Positions 42,646 to 52,144 of a stretch of DNA of 64,000 nt are shown here, in pieces. The stretch comes from Sodalis sp. dw_96 (GTDB lineage: Bacteria; Pseudomonadota; Gammaproteobacteria; Enterobacterales; Enterobacteriaceae). The position numbers were made by a program, and so were the translations under genes. The notes beneath the pieces are model-generated. The model searched no databases. It was not told the origin of the DNA and saw nothing but the letters and a program-made list of their open reading frames with translations. The DNA is taken from contig NZ_JAAVUT010000005.1 in assembly GCF_018449575.1 (NCBI RefSeq), positions 124,001 to 188,000 of the forward strand, written 5' to 3'. Positions within the stretch are counted from its first letter, which is position 1. Each line of letters begins with the position of its first letter.

Positions 42646-44694
42646 ATGTCAATGAGCTTTCGCTCCCTTTATCAGCATGGTTTCGCCCGGGTAGCGGCCT
42701 GTACCCTGCCCTGCGCCCTGGCGGAACCCGCGAAAAATGTCCGCGCCATCGTCGAGACGGCCGTCCGTCTCGATGCCGAGGGCGTCGCGCTGGGCATCTT
42801 CCCCGAATTATGCCTGTCCGGTTATTCCATAGAGGATCTGCTGTTGCAGGACACCCTGCTTGACGCCGTGGAATGCGGCATCAGCGAGCTGCTTGACGCC
42901 ACCGCCGCGCTCCAGACGGTACTGGTGGTGGGCGCGCCGCTGCGTTATGCCGGCCGCATCTATAATACCGCCCTGGTGTTGCACCGGGGCCGGTTGCTGG
43001 GAGTGGTGCCGAAATCCTACCTGCCCACCTACCGCGAGTTTTACGAACGCCGCCAGTGTGCCGCCGGCGACCAAACCAAAGGCACTATCCGCCTGGCGCG
43101 CCAAGAGGCGCCTTTTGGCCCGGACCTGCTGTTCGAGGCGGAGGATTTGCCGGGTTTTGTGCTGCATGTGGAAATTTGCGAAGACTTCTGGGTGCCGATC
43201 CCCCCCAGCGCTGAAGCCGCCCTGGCCGGCGCCACGGTCTTGGCCAACCTTTCCGGCAGCCCCATCACCATCGGCCGGGCGGATACGCGCCGGCAGCTGT
43301 GCCGTTCGCAGTCCATGCGCTGTCTGGCCGCGTATCTGTATGCCGCGGCGGGTCTGGGAGAATCCACCACCGAAGTGGCCTGGGACGGCCAATGCGTCAT
43401 CTACGAAAACGGCGAACTGATGGCGGAAACCGAGCGTTTCGCCCTGCAAAGCCAATGGGCCATGGCGGATATCGATCTCGATCTGCTGCGCCAGGAACGC
43501 CTGCGCATGGGCACCTTTGACGATAACCGGCGGACCCATGAGGCGCGGGTGGGGGCGTTCAGACGCATTGCCTTTACCCTGGCGCCGCGCGACGAGGATC
43601 ACGGCCTGGTACGTTCCGTGGAGCGTTTTCCCTTTGTCCCCGCCGATAGGGAACGGCTCGCCCAGGATTGCTACGAAGCTTATAACATCCAGGTGGTGGC
43701 ATTGGCGCAGCGGGCGCTTGCAACCGGTATCAAGCGCCTGGTCATCGGCGTGTCCGGCGGGCTGGATTCCACCCAGGCGCTGATTGTCATCGCCAAGGCG
43801 GCGGACCGCATGAAGCTGCCGCGGGAGAATATCATTGCCTGCACCCTGCCGGGATTCGGCACCAGCGATGAAACCTGGCAAAACGCGCTGAGCCTGATTC
43901 AGTCGCTGGGCGCCACCCATCGTGAAATTGATATCCGCCCCGCCGCCCTGCGCATGCTGGAGGATATCGGCCATCCCTATGCCCGGGGGGAAAAAGTCTA
44001 TGACGTTACCTTCGAAAACGTCCAGGCCGGTCTGCGCACCGATTACCTGTTCCGCCTGGCCAACCATGAGAACGGCATGGTGGTGGGCACCGGCGATTTA
44101 TCCGAAATGGCCCTCGGCTGGTGCACCTATGGCGTGGGCGATCAGATGTCCCATTACCATGTGAATGCCGGCGTGCCGAAAACCCTGATCCAGCATCTGA
44201 TCCGCTGGGTTATCTCCTCCGGCCAGTTTGAAGAGCCGGTGGCAAACACACTGGAAGCCATTCTGGCGACGGAGATTTCCCCGGAGCTGGTGCCCGCCGA
44301 CGATGCCGGCGCGATACAGAGCACCGAGTCCATCATCGGGCCCTACAACTTGCAGGACTTCAACCTGTTTTATACCCTGCGCTACGGCTTCAGGCCGTCC
44401 AAAATAGCCTTCCTGGCGCTCCACGCTTGGGAAGACGCAGCGGCGGGCGCCTGGCCGCCGGGGTATCCGCAAGAAAAACGCCCCGGTTATCCGCTGCCGG
44501 AAATACGCCGCTGGCTGCGCGTTTTCCTCTATCGTTTCTTTACCACCAGCCAATTCAAACGCTCCGCCTCGCCAAACGGCCCTAAAGTCACCGCGGGCGG
44601 CAGCTTATCGCCGCGCGGCGACTGGCGCGCCCCCTCGGACGGCAACGCCCGCATCTGGATCGAGGAGCTGGAAACAAACGTGCCGGAAAGCTGA
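42646..44694 (+). CDS. nadE: Glutamine-dependent NAD+ synthetase
   Basis: 682 residues from ATG 42646 (GAGAAG upstream). N-terminal nitrilase-type amidase (about 1-290) with catalytic Glu in FPELCLSGYS, Lys in PKSYLPTYREFYE and Cys in EICEDFWVPIP. C-terminal synthetase (about 330-640) with the ATP loop GVSGGLDSTQALIV and GTGDLSEMALGWCTYG. It amidates deamido-NAD using glutamine nitrogen. E. coli has a shorter ammonia-only NadE, so this two-domain form is likely an additional or replacing gene. Functional link to the upstream operon is not evident. Confidence 0.93.
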   Translation: MSMSFRSLYQHGFARVAACTLPCALAEPAKNVRAIVETAVRLDAEGVALGIFPELCLSGYSIEDLLLQDTLLDAVECGISELLDATAALQTVLVVGAPLRYAGRIYNTALVLHRGRLLGVVPKSYLPTYREFYERRQCAAGDQTKGTIRLARQEAPFGPDLLFEAEDLPGFVLHVEICEDFWVPIPPSAEAALAGATVLANLSGSPITIGRADTRRQLCRSQSMRCLAAYLYAAAGLGESTTEVAWDGQCVIYENGELMAETERFALQSQWAMADIDLDLLRQERLRMGTFDDNRRTHEARVGAFRRIAFTLAPRDEDHGLVRSVERFPFVPADRERLAQDCYEAYNIQVVALAQRALATGIKRLVIGVSGGLDSTQALIVIAKAADRMKLPRENIIACTLPGFGTSDETWQNALSLIQSLGATHREIDIRPAALRMLEDIGHPYARGEKVYDVTFENVQAGLRTDYLFRLANHENGMVVGTGDLSEMALGWCTYGVGDQMSHYHVNAGVPKTLIQHLIRWVISSGQFEEPVANTLEAILATEISPELVPADDAGAIQSTESIIGPYNLQDFNLFYTLRYGFRPSKIAFLALHAWEDAAAGAWPPGYPQEKRPGYPLPEIRRWLRVFLYRFFTTSQFKRSASPNGPKVTAGGSLSPRGDWRAPSDGNARIWIEELETNVPES

Positions 44695-44723
44695 GCGCCG
44701 CGGCCAGACGCTGATGATTGATA

Positions 44724-44959
44724 CCCACCGGAGAATACGGCGGGGGAGTTTGTTGACAAAGTGTCCGGTCGGGGCAGGCTGCCAGATCGTAAACACGCCG
44801 TGAATCCATCCCTGGAGGCTCGATCCGCGCCATCCCTGGCGCGGACGGTTTACTCTTCTGGCAACCTGCCTCTCCTGATTAACTCCGAGTACTTTGTCGG
44901 CAGTCTGACCCGACGGAGAATACCGGCGGGTTGAGCTTGTTGACACTATAGCCGGTCGG
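44724..44959. repeat. Composite repeat block in the 398-bp gap after nadE
   Basis: Two diverged direct repeats, CGGAGAATACGGCGGG... ending GTTGACA...CCGGTCGG at 44728-44772 and CGGAGAATACCGGCGGG... at 44913-44959, flank a 71-bp palindromic element (44785-44855). The latter has the perfect inner hairpin CCGCGCCA-TCCC-TGGCGCGG and outer GTAAAC/GTTTAC ends; a near-identical 71-bp copy lies at 63020-63090. No genes were seen in the gap. Confidence 0.7.
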
Positions 44960-45092
44960 CCTTTGCCATAAAACCGTCATAATGTTGCTATAAAACCGTC
45001 ACACCCCCACTCTATCTTTTGATGTCCTGACAGGAAGAAACGACCTTTCTGGCGCGACGACTGGCCTACAGCGTCAGCCATGGGCGGAGAAC

Positions 45093-46007
45093 ATGATGAA
45101 CACACTACTGACCGACGGGCACTGGCAGGCGCTGGGGGAGGTCGGCGAGTTTTACCGGTTGCCCGGATTTGCCGAAACCACCCCCCCCGGCAGGGTGCGC
45201 TTTGGACTGATGGCCGATCCGCAATATGCCGACGCGGATCCCGATATGCGCCATCTGCGTTATTATCGCCACAGTTTACGCAAGCTGGCCGCCGCCATCA
45301 CCGACCTTAACCAATCGCCGCTGGACTTCGTCGCCACCCTGGGAGATCTGGTGGACCGCCAATGGTCCAGTTATGGGGATATACTGCCGCTTTACCGCCG
45401 GTTGCGACATCCCCATGTGACGGTCATGGGCAATCACGATGCGGATACCCTTTCCCGCTATTTAGCCGGCCGGCAACCGCCGCTGGGGCTGCCGAAGCAC
45501 TATTTCCACTTTTTGGTTAACGGCTATCGCTTTATCGTGATTGACGGCAACGATATCAGTTTGTACTGCAACCAGGCCAACGGCGACGATCGTCAAGCGG
45601 CGCAGCGAATGCTGGCGCAGCTCACCGCCGACGGCAAACTCCAGGCGCAGAGCTGGAACGGCGCGCTGGGCCAGGCGCAGTTGCAATGGCTGGAAAAAAC
45701 CCTGCAAGAGGCCCAAACCCGTCGGGAAACGGTGATTGTTTTCGGGCATTATCCTGTTGCCCCGGTCAACACCCATAATCTCTGGAACGACGAGATCGTG
45801 ACGGCGCTATTGTGCCGATATCAGGTGCGGGCCTATTTCGGCGGACATCAGCACAGTGGCGGTTACCAGCGCATCGACGGCACCGATTTCATCACCCTCA
45901 AGGGCATGGTTGACGGCGCGGAGCAGACGCCTTATGCCATCGTCGAACTTCAGGGATCGGCGCTCACCCTCCATGGCTTCGGCCCGGAGGTAAGCCGGCG
46001 GCTCTGA
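45093..46007 (+). CDS. Metallophosphoesterase, ADP-ribose/CDP-alcohol diphosphatase-like
   Basis: 304 residues from a double ATG preceded by GGAGAAC. Metal motifs in order: GLMADPQYAD (DxQ in place of DxH), GDLVDRQW, MGNHDAD, FGHYPVAP and GGHQHSGGYQ. The DPQYAD opening is typical of the Mn-dependent ADP-ribose/CDP-alcohol diphosphatase family, which hydrolyses ADP-ribose or CDP-choline-type compounds. No signal peptide. It follows a NAD synthetase gene, and ADP-ribose recycling would fit NAD metabolism; this link is inference. Confidence 0.8.
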   Translation: MMNTLLTDGHWQALGEVGEFYRLPGFAETTPPGRVRFGLMADPQYADADPDMRHLRYYRHSLRKLAAAITDLNQSPLDFVATLGDLVDRQWSSYGDILPLYRRLRHPHVTVMGNHDADTLSRYLAGRQPPLGLPKHYFHFLVNGYRFIVIDGNDISLYCNQANGDDRQAAQRMLAQLTADGKLQAQSWNGALGQAQLQWLEKTLQEAQTRRETVIVFGHYPVAPVNTHNLWNDEIVTALLCRYQVRAYFGGHQHSGGYQRIDGTDFITLKGMVDGAEQTPYAIVELQGSALTLHGFGPEVSRRL

Positions 46008-46240
46008 CCCGGCCGGACCCGCACTTCCCCTGTCGGGATAGCATACCCCGGCCAGGCCGGACCCATACGCCATCGCGCCATGACCGCCAGCCCCATGCGG
46101 TCTGTTTGAATATTGTCCCCCACGGGCTTTCCTCTGGTTAAATCCTCTCCAGACGAGTAATGTAAAATCATTATGGGATGGCGATTTCAGAACTCACCCA
46201 CAGGTTCTGTTTTGTCTAAAATTTGGGCTGGAGAAAAAAC

Positions 46241-47557
46241 ATGACCGAAAAAAAAGCAACCCTCATCCTCAACGACCAAAAGGCCGTCGTACTGGACTTT
46301 AACGCCGGCACCGGGGGACCGGCGGCGCTGGATATCCGACCTTTCGGCGCCGAGGAATTTTTTACCTACGATCCCGGTTTTATCAATACCGCCGGCTGCG
46401 AATCCGCCATTACCTTTATCGACGCCCGTAACAGCGTGCTGTTGCACCGGGGTTTTCCGGTGGAGCAGTTGGCGGCCCAATGCTCCTTTCTTGAAGTCTG
46501 TTATATTCTGTTGCATGGCGAGGCGCCGTCCTCCGCGGAGTACGCCGTTTTTAACGAGACCATCACCCGCCACAGCATGATCCATCAGCAGATGAGCCGC
46601 ATGCTCAGCGGATTCCGCCGCGACTCCCATCCCATGGCGCTGATGTGCGCGGTGGTAGGGGCGCTGGCGGCGTTTTATCACGATCAGCTGGATGTGGATA
46701 ACCCCGAACACAGGGAACTGGCGGCGGTGAGGCTGCTGTCCAAAATGCCCACCGTGGCGGCGATGTGTTATAAATATTCCATCGAACAGCCCGCGGTCTA
46801 TCCTAATAACGCGCTTTCCTATGCCGGCAATTTCCTGCATATGCTGCTTGCCATCCCGGCGGAAAAGTCAGAGGTTAATCCGGTGCTGGAACGCGCCATG
46901 AACCGCATCCTGATACTGCATGCGGATCACGGACAGTGTCCATCCACCACCGCCGTCAGAACCGCCGGGTCTTCCGGGGCGAACCCTTTTGCCTGCATCG
47001 CCGCCGGCCTCGCGTCGTTGTGGGGTCCTTTGCATGGCGGGGCCAATGAATCCTGCATGCGCATGCTGGAAGAGATCAGCACGGTGGATCGCATCCCGGC
47101 ATTTATCGATCGCGCCAAAAATCGCCATGACTCCTTCCGCTTAATGGGCTTCGGCAATTCCGTTTATCATCATTTCGACCCGCGCGCCGCCATTCTGCGT
47201 AAAACCTGCCATGAGGTTCTGGCCGAACTGGGCATGGAAGACAATCTGCTGCAAGTGGCCATCGAACTTGAGCATATCGCCATGACCGATGCCTATTTCC
47301 TGGAGAACAAGCTTTATCCCAGCGCGGATTTCTACACCGCGCTTATCCTGAAAGCCATGGGATTACCGCCCTCCATGTTTACGGTTATTTCCGCCGTGGG
47401 CCGCACCACCGGCTGGATTGCCCACTGGAGCGAAATGCACAGCCAGCGGCCGCAGATTTACCGGCCGCATCAGGTTTATACCGGCAAAGCCCGGCGGGAT
47501 TTTAAGTCGGAACTCCAAGGTGAGCCCGCTATCACCGAGCGTGCAACGAACCTGTAA
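46241..47557 (+). CDS. Citrate synthase paralogue with altered active site
   Basis: 438 residues from ATG 46241 (GGAGAAA upstream), closely following E. coli GltA along its length. Key differences: where GltA has FGHRVYKNYDPRA this protein has [13 protein letters not shown], so the catalytic His305 (GltA numbering) is Asn306 here and the next Arg is Ser; and HADHEQNAST is [10 protein letters not shown]. His264 (GPLHGGAN) and Asp362 (SADFYTAL) are kept. The C-terminus ends RDFKSELQ followed by 11 residues encoded by a dispersed repeat. GltA itself must be elsewhere if this enzyme is impaired. Confidence 0.85.
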   Translation: MTEKKATLILNDQKAVVLDFNAGTGGPAALDIRPFGAEEFFTYDPGFINTAGCESAITFIDARNSVLLHRGFPVEQLAAQCSFLEVCYILLHGEAPSSAEYAVFNETITRHSMIHQQMSRMLSGFRRDSHPMALMCAVVGALAAFYHDQLDVDNPEHRELAAVRLLSKMPTVAAMCYKYSIEQPAVYPNNALSYAGNFLHMLLAIPAEKSEVNPVLERAMNRILILHADHGQCPSTTAVRTAGSSGANPFACIAAGLASLWGPLHGGANESCMRMLEEISTVDRIPAFIDRAKNRHDSFRLMGFGNSVYHHFDPRAAILRKTCHEVLAELGMEDNLLQVAIELEHIAMTDAYFLENKLYPSADFYTALILKAMGLPPSMFTVISAVGRTTGWIAHWSEMHSQRPQIYRPHQVYTGKARRDFKSELQGEPAITERATNL

Positions 47558-47835
47558 AAGGGAAACCGCGCCAATGTGGTCGAATCGGGCGTGGTTTTCC
47601 CGCCCGACCGAGCGCCACATGGCACGGTAGGCTCGCGATCACCGGTGCTTGAATCAAGCCTGTTAAAGGGAGACCGCGCCAATGTGGTCGAATCGGGCGT
47701 GGTTTTTCCGCCCGACCGAGCGCCACATGGCACGGTAGGCCCGCGATCGACGGTGCTTGAATCAAGCCTGTTAAAGGGAGACCGCGTTTGCTGAGGCCGG
47801 GCCGAAGCGGTCGTGGTTTTCCACCCGCCGTAGTG
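47519..47835. repeat. Intergenic repeat element A, copy 2 (more than two tandem units)
   Basis: Tandem units with a period of exactly 108 bp: GCGCCAATGTGGTCGAATCG at 47568 and 47676, and a diverged third at 47784. Each has the marker GTTAAAGGGAGACCGCG (diverged in the first unit) and the hairpin core CGGGCG / CGCCCG, flanked by GCGCCACATGGCACGGTAGG. The first 39 bases supply the last codons and the stop of the citrate synthase paralogue. In the second unit T47685 pairs with A47725 and T47693 with A47715. AT-rich sequence follows to 48130. Confidence 0.85.
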
Positions 47836-47971
47836 CTATGCCACAACCGTCATGATCCCCGACGGGTTTTAAAATATATTATTAAAAATCTTAAAAATAC
47901 TTTTCATTATTCCCGCAATAAAAAATCCCAAAAAAATAGCGCTGTGATCCACTTCAAATTAACCCTTGAAA

Positions 47972-48000
47972 TTGTGATCAAACAGACATTGCCTTGTAAA
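47972..48000 (+). promoter_or_regulatory. Candidate promoter of the amidohydrolase-MFS unit
   Basis: TTGTGA (47972-47977) and TGTAAA (47995-48000) with a 17-base spacer, about 135 bases ahead of the amidohydrolase ATG. The TGTGA half-sites at 47943 and 47973 could belong to imperfect CRP sites. The surrounding 47865-48130 is AT-rich and contains no other recognised feature. Confidence 0.35.
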
Positions 48001-48135
48001 ATACCGCCCAAAACCGATTTTTAATCAATAGCAATTTATGCATTCGCCTAATGAATAGGCCATGCCGCAATGAAATACTGCCTTTACCCCTCATACTTTT
48101 GTTGCAGGCTAGAGTTTCCCGCTCTAGAAAATACA

Positions 48136-49269
48136 ATGCTGAATCCAGATATACTCATTACCGGCGCACATATCATTGATCCGGCGCAAGGGATAGACGG
48201 AATACAACCGCTACGTTTTATCGGTGACCGTATTGTCGCCCCTGATACACCCCCCTCTTCCGCCACTGAATTTATCAATGCCGAGGGTTATTACCTGTTC
48301 CCCGGCTTAATCGATTTCCACGCCCATGTGTTTTACCGGGGCACTGAATATAGCGTTCCCGCCGATTTAGCCACCTTGCCCTACGGCGTTACCACGGTGG
48401 TGGATGCCGGTTCGGCCGGCTGCGCAAATTATGAATCGTTTCACCGGCAGGTTATTTCCCAAAGCCTGGTCAGAATTAAAAGCTTTCTGGCCGCCTCATC
48501 ACCCGGACAAACCTGGGACGAGGAAAACCAGGATCCGGCTAAATATGATATCCCTAAAATCAAAGCTTTATTCCGACGTTATCCGGATACGCTGCTGGGC
48601 TTGAAAATCAAACAGGAAGCCGGCGTGGTGGGTGAACTCGGGGTCAAGCCGATGCACGCCGCGGTGGCGCTGGCGGAGGAACTGGGCTGCTCCGTGGCGG
48701 TACATACCACCGATCCGGTGGTCTCCACCCAGGAGCTGGTGGGGCTTTTCCGATCCGGGGATATTTATGCCCACGCCTTTCATGGTAAGGGCAGCACCAT
48801 CATCGGCGGCGACGGCCATGTCCTGACGGCGGTAAAAGAAGCCCGCCAACGGGGGGTTATTTTTGACTGTGCCCACGGCCGCAGCCATTTTTCCATAAAA
48901 ACGGCTCGAAGCGCCATTAATGACGGTTTTTACCCGGATATTATCAGCAGCGATTCATCCCGCTTTAGTTTTAATACCTCACCGACGTTTAATTTACCCT
49001 GGGTGATGTCGAAATTACTGGCCCTGGGCATGCCGCTCTACGACATTATCGCCGCCTGCACGGCAACGCCTGCCAGGGTTATGAAAATGCCTTGGGAAAT
49101 CGGTACTCTTGCTCCCGGCGCATGTGCCGATATCGCATTATTTAAATTAGCCCAACGGAACGCAACTTTTACCGATATTCACGGCGAAATACAGGCAGGG
49201 GAGAATTTACTCATACCACAAATGACCTTTCTCGCCGGCGAAAAAGTATTCCGCCAAAACGGATTTTAA
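48136..49269 (+). CDS. Amidohydrolase/deacetylase family metallohydrolase
   Basis: 377 residues from ATG 48136; the frame upstream to 48070 is less likely. N-terminal metal pair FPGLIDFHAHVFYRG, bridging Lys in LLGLKIKQEAG, then His ligands in VAVHTTDP and HAFHGKG, and the catalytic Asp in IISSDSSRF. The C-terminal TPARVMKMPWEIGTLAPGAC is typical of cyclic amidases and N-acyl deacetylases. A dihydroorotase-like or N-acyl-amino-acid substrate is possible. Followed after 23 bp by an MFS transporter that probably imports the substrate. Confidence 0.82.
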   Translation: MLNPDILITGAHIIDPAQGIDGIQPLRFIGDRIVAPDTPPSSATEFINAEGYYLFPGLIDFHAHVFYRGTEYSVPADLATLPYGVTTVVDAGSAGCANYESFHRQVISQSLVRIKSFLAASSPGQTWDEENQDPAKYDIPKIKALFRRYPDTLLGLKIKQEAGVVGELGVKPMHAAVALAEELGCSVAVHTTDPVVSTQELVGLFRSGDIYAHAFHGKGSTIIGGDGHVLTAVKEARQRGVIFDCAHGRSHFSIKTARSAINDGFYPDIISSDSSRFSFNTSPTFNLPWVMSKLLALGMPLYDIIAACTATPARVMKMPWEIGTLAPGACADIALFKLAQRNATFTDIHGEIQAGENLLIPQMTFLAGEKVFRQNGF

Positions 49270-49292
49270 ACTGCTTACTCGAGGATAACATT

Positions 49293-50534
49293 ATGAACGC
49301 TCGTTGGTTACGTATCGGCGGAACGCTTATGCTCGGCATGTTTGTTTCTTATATCGATCGAACAAATTTATCCGTCTCGTTACCCTCGGTAGCCCATGAC
49401 CTCGGTTTTTCCGGTGCTACTTTCGCCACTGTTTCAGGCTGGGTATTAACCGCCTTTCTGATCGGCTACATTTTTGCCAATATATTCGGCGGTGTTTTTA
49501 CCTCCCGCCTCGATCCGAAAACGGTTGCGGTTTTAATGATGGGATTATGGTCGGTTTCCACCCTGATCACCGGCATGGCGCAATCGGTCATGCTGCTGGT
49601 GATTTGCCGTTTGGTCCTGGGGGTAGCCGAAGGAATCTACTGGCCGCAGCAGTCACGTTTTGTCAAACTCTGGTTTTCCCCCAATGAATTGACCCGGGCG
49701 AACAGCGTTATTCAGTATTACGGCCAATTTCTGGCATTGGGGCTGGGCTTCATTATTCTGACGCCGATTCACGCCGCGCTGGGATGGCGTAATCTTTTTT
49801 ATCTGTGCGGCGCCATTGGCCTGTTTATCATGGTTCCGCTTTATGCCAAAACATTATTAAGCACCGCCGATGCCCCCTATCCGGAAAAACCCAAGGATGC
49901 GGCAGCGGCAAAACCGCCCAAACTGACGCTGGCTTCTTTCGGCGGTGTCTCTTTCGTGCTGGTGATTTTTGCCTATCTCACCCAAGGCATGCTGTTCTGG
50001 GGTATTACCTTATGGATTCCGATGGCGGTGAAATCCATTGGTTTTAGCGGAATGGGGCAGGCCTTCGGCAGCGCACTGCCCTATCTGGCCGCCGTGGCGC
50101 TGGCCATCCCGATGGCGTATATCAGCGATAAAACCGGCAAACGAATACTTATCGCCGCGTTGGGTTTGCTGATTCCGGGGGTTCTGTTGCTGTTATTGCC
50201 GGCGGTGGATAATGGTTATCTCAAGCTGGCGTTGATAACCGTCGCCATGGGTTACTACGCCAGCAGCTTTACGCCCAATATCTGGTCAATCATCCAATCC
50301 AATGTCCGTCCCCACGCCATCGGCGCGGCTTCCGGTATCGTAAACGGCATTGGCGCCGGTGGCGGCGGGACACTGGCCGGCCTGATGGTGGCGCGGGTTT
50401 ATGCCTCAACCGGCTCCTATATGTCGGGTTTCATGATCCTCGGGGGATTGGTGGTGCTGGGCGGGCTGTCCCTGCTGCTGTATGGACTTATTCGCCGCAA
50501 TTATCCGCTGGGCATTCAAACCATCAAGGCATGA
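49293..50534 (+). CDS. MFS transporter, anion:cation symporter (GudP/ExuT-like)
   Basis: 413 residues with 12 membrane helices. The family opening MFVSYIDRTNLSVSLPSVAH, then GVAEGIYWPQQSRFVKLWF and the central cytoplasmic loop with PEKPKDAAAAKPPKL. The ACS branch imports organic acids such as glucarate, hexuronates or tartrate. It is co-transcribed with the amidohydrolase, so an N-acyl or cyclic amide carboxylate is a plausible substrate. Confidence 0.82.
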   Translation: MNARWLRIGGTLMLGMFVSYIDRTNLSVSLPSVAHDLGFSGATFATVSGWVLTAFLIGYIFANIFGGVFTSRLDPKTVAVLMMGLWSVSTLITGMAQSVMLLVICRLVLGVAEGIYWPQQSRFVKLWFSPNELTRANSVIQYYGQFLALGLGFIILTPIHAALGWRNLFYLCGAIGLFIMVPLYAKTLLSTADAPYPEKPKDAAAAKPPKLTLASFGGVSFVLVIFAYLTQGMLFWGITLWIPMAVKSIGFSGMGQAFGSALPYLAAVALAIPMAYISDKTGKRILIAALGLLIPGVLLLLLPAVDNGYLKLALITVAMGYYASSFTPNIWSIIQSNVRPHAIGAASGIVNGIGAGGGGTLAGLMVARVYASTGSYMSGFMILGGLVVLGGLSLLLYGLIRRNYPLGIQTIKA

Positions 50535-50774
50535 AGTCGTGGCACGGGTTAACCATATCCATCGCTTGCCGGCATTAAAATCAACGGTGACGGGCCATCG
50601 GACGGGCCACCCATCGCAGGTTAACCCGAAAGCAGCAATAACAAAGAGAGCCATTACGATTTACATTTAGAACCATTACCAGGCAAATTACCGATAACAC
50701 TGCGGGAAAAACGCGCTATCATTAACAGCCGAAGAGAGTATTAGTTTCCATCAAAAATTCTGGCTGTTATTTTT

Positions 50775-51971
50775 ATGCAAATATCGCGTTCTTCCCGTTC
50801 CACCGCCTGGTTAAGAGTGGTTAGTTTGACCCTGGCCGCGTTTATCTTCAATACCACTGAATTTGTTCCCATCGGCCTGCTGTCCGATATCGCCGCGAGT
50901 TTTTCCATGACCGCCGCCCAGGTCGGCCTGATATTGACGGTATATGCCTGGGGAGTGGCGCTGATGTCCCTGCCCTTTATGCTGCTTACCAGCCGGATTG
51001 AACGGCGTACCTTATTGATGCTGACCTTCCTGGTTTTTATCGCCAGTCATGTGGTGTCCGCCTTCGCCTGGAATTTCGGCGTATTGATGATTGCCCGCAT
51101 CGGCGTGGCGATGGCCCATGCCATATTTTGGTCCATTACCGCTTCGCTGGCCATGCGGGTGGCGCCGAGCGGTAAAAAGGCGCAGGCGCTGGGTTTGCTG
51201 AGCACCGGGACCGCCATGGCGATGGTATTGGGCTTACCCCTGGGACGTATGATTGGCGAAGCCTTGGGCTGGCGAACCACTTTTATGATCATCGGCGTGC
51301 TGGCCTGCGTGATTATGGTGATCCTGTTCAAACTGCTGCCGACGCTGCCCAGCCATCACTCCGGTTCGTTGAAAAGCGTGCCCGAATTGTTCAGGCGGCC
51401 GGCGCTGGTGTGCATGTATCTGCTCGCCGCCACCGTGGTCACCGCCCATTACACCGCCTATAGCTATATCGAACCTTACCTGCAGAAAATCGCTGGCATG
51501 AGCGAAAACTTCACCACCATGGTGCTGTTGCTGTTCGGTTTGGCGGGCATTATCGGCAGCCTGATGTTCTCACGATTCAGCACCCGTTATCCCTCGGGGA
51601 TATTGATTACCGCCATCGGCGTTCTGCTCATTTGCCTGATATTATTGCGGCCGCTCTCCTTTAGCGAGTTAAGCATTTCGCTGCTCAGCCTGGTATGGGG
51701 TATCGCCATGACCGCCATAGGGCTATGCATGCAGGTCAAGGTATTGACCATGGCGGCGGACGCCACCGATGTCGCCATGTCGCTCTTTTCGGGCATATTC
51801 AATATCGGTATCGGTGCGGGAGCGCTGCTGGGTAATCAGGTGAGTCTCCACATCGGCATGGAGAACATCGGCTTTGTCGGCGCGGTATTCTGCGCGCTGG
51901 CGCTGGGGCTATGCGCGTTTTTGTTTCACCGTTACTCGGCTATCCTGAACCAGACGGCGGAAACAGAATAA
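50775..51971 (+). CDS. sotB: SotB, sugar efflux MFS transporter
   Basis: 398 residues (E. coli SotB 396) with 12 membrane helices. Strong matches: [71 protein letters not shown], and [20 protein letters not shown]. SotB exports arabinose and IPTG-like sugars. Stand-alone gene. A repeat of family A starts at once after the stop codon, and the following gene is convergent. Confidence 0.93.
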   Translation: MQISRSSRSTAWLRVVSLTLAAFIFNTTEFVPIGLLSDIAASFSMTAAQVGLILTVYAWGVALMSLPFMLLTSRIERRTLLMLTFLVFIASHVVSAFAWNFGVLMIARIGVAMAHAIFWSITASLAMRVAPSGKKAQALGLLSTGTAMAMVLGLPLGRMIGEALGWRTTFMIIGVLACVIMVILFKLLPTLPSHHSGSLKSVPELFRRPALVCMYLLAATVVTAHYTAYSYIEPYLQKIAGMSENFTTMVLLLFGLAGIIGSLMFSRFSTRYPSGILITAIGVLLICLILLRPLSFSELSISLLSLVWGIAMTAIGLCMQVKVLTMAADATDVAMSLFSGIFNIGIGAGALLGNQVSLHIGMENIGFVGAVFCALALGLCAFLFHRYSAILNQTAETE

Positions 51972-52120
51972 GGCCCCGATCACCGATCGTGCAACGAACG
52001 TGTTAAAGGGAGAGCGCGCCAATGAGGTCGAAGCGGGCGTGGTTTTTTCGCCCGCCGGAGCGCCTCATGGCACGCTAGGCCCGCGATCACCGATCGTGCA
52101 ACGAACGTGTTAAAGGGCGA
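51972..52120. repeat. Intergenic repeat element A, copy 3, with compensatory changes
   Basis: Starts right after the sotB stop: GATCACCGATCGTGCAACGA, GTGTTAAAGGGAGAGCGCGC, the hairpin, then the same GATCACCG module and GTGTTAAAGGG again. Compared with copy 2, the arm reads AATGAGG with CGCCTCATGG: A52025 and T52065 replace T and A, and G52033 with C52055 replace a T-A pair. Both pairs keep complementarity. Confidence 0.85.
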
Positions 52121-52144
52121 CCATATCAGCCGCGGTGAATACGT

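Noticed and set aside
42808-44067. 419-codon open frame on the minus strand over nadE
   Set aside because: Antisense shadow of an unmistakable NAD synthetase with all catalytic motifs on the plus strand.
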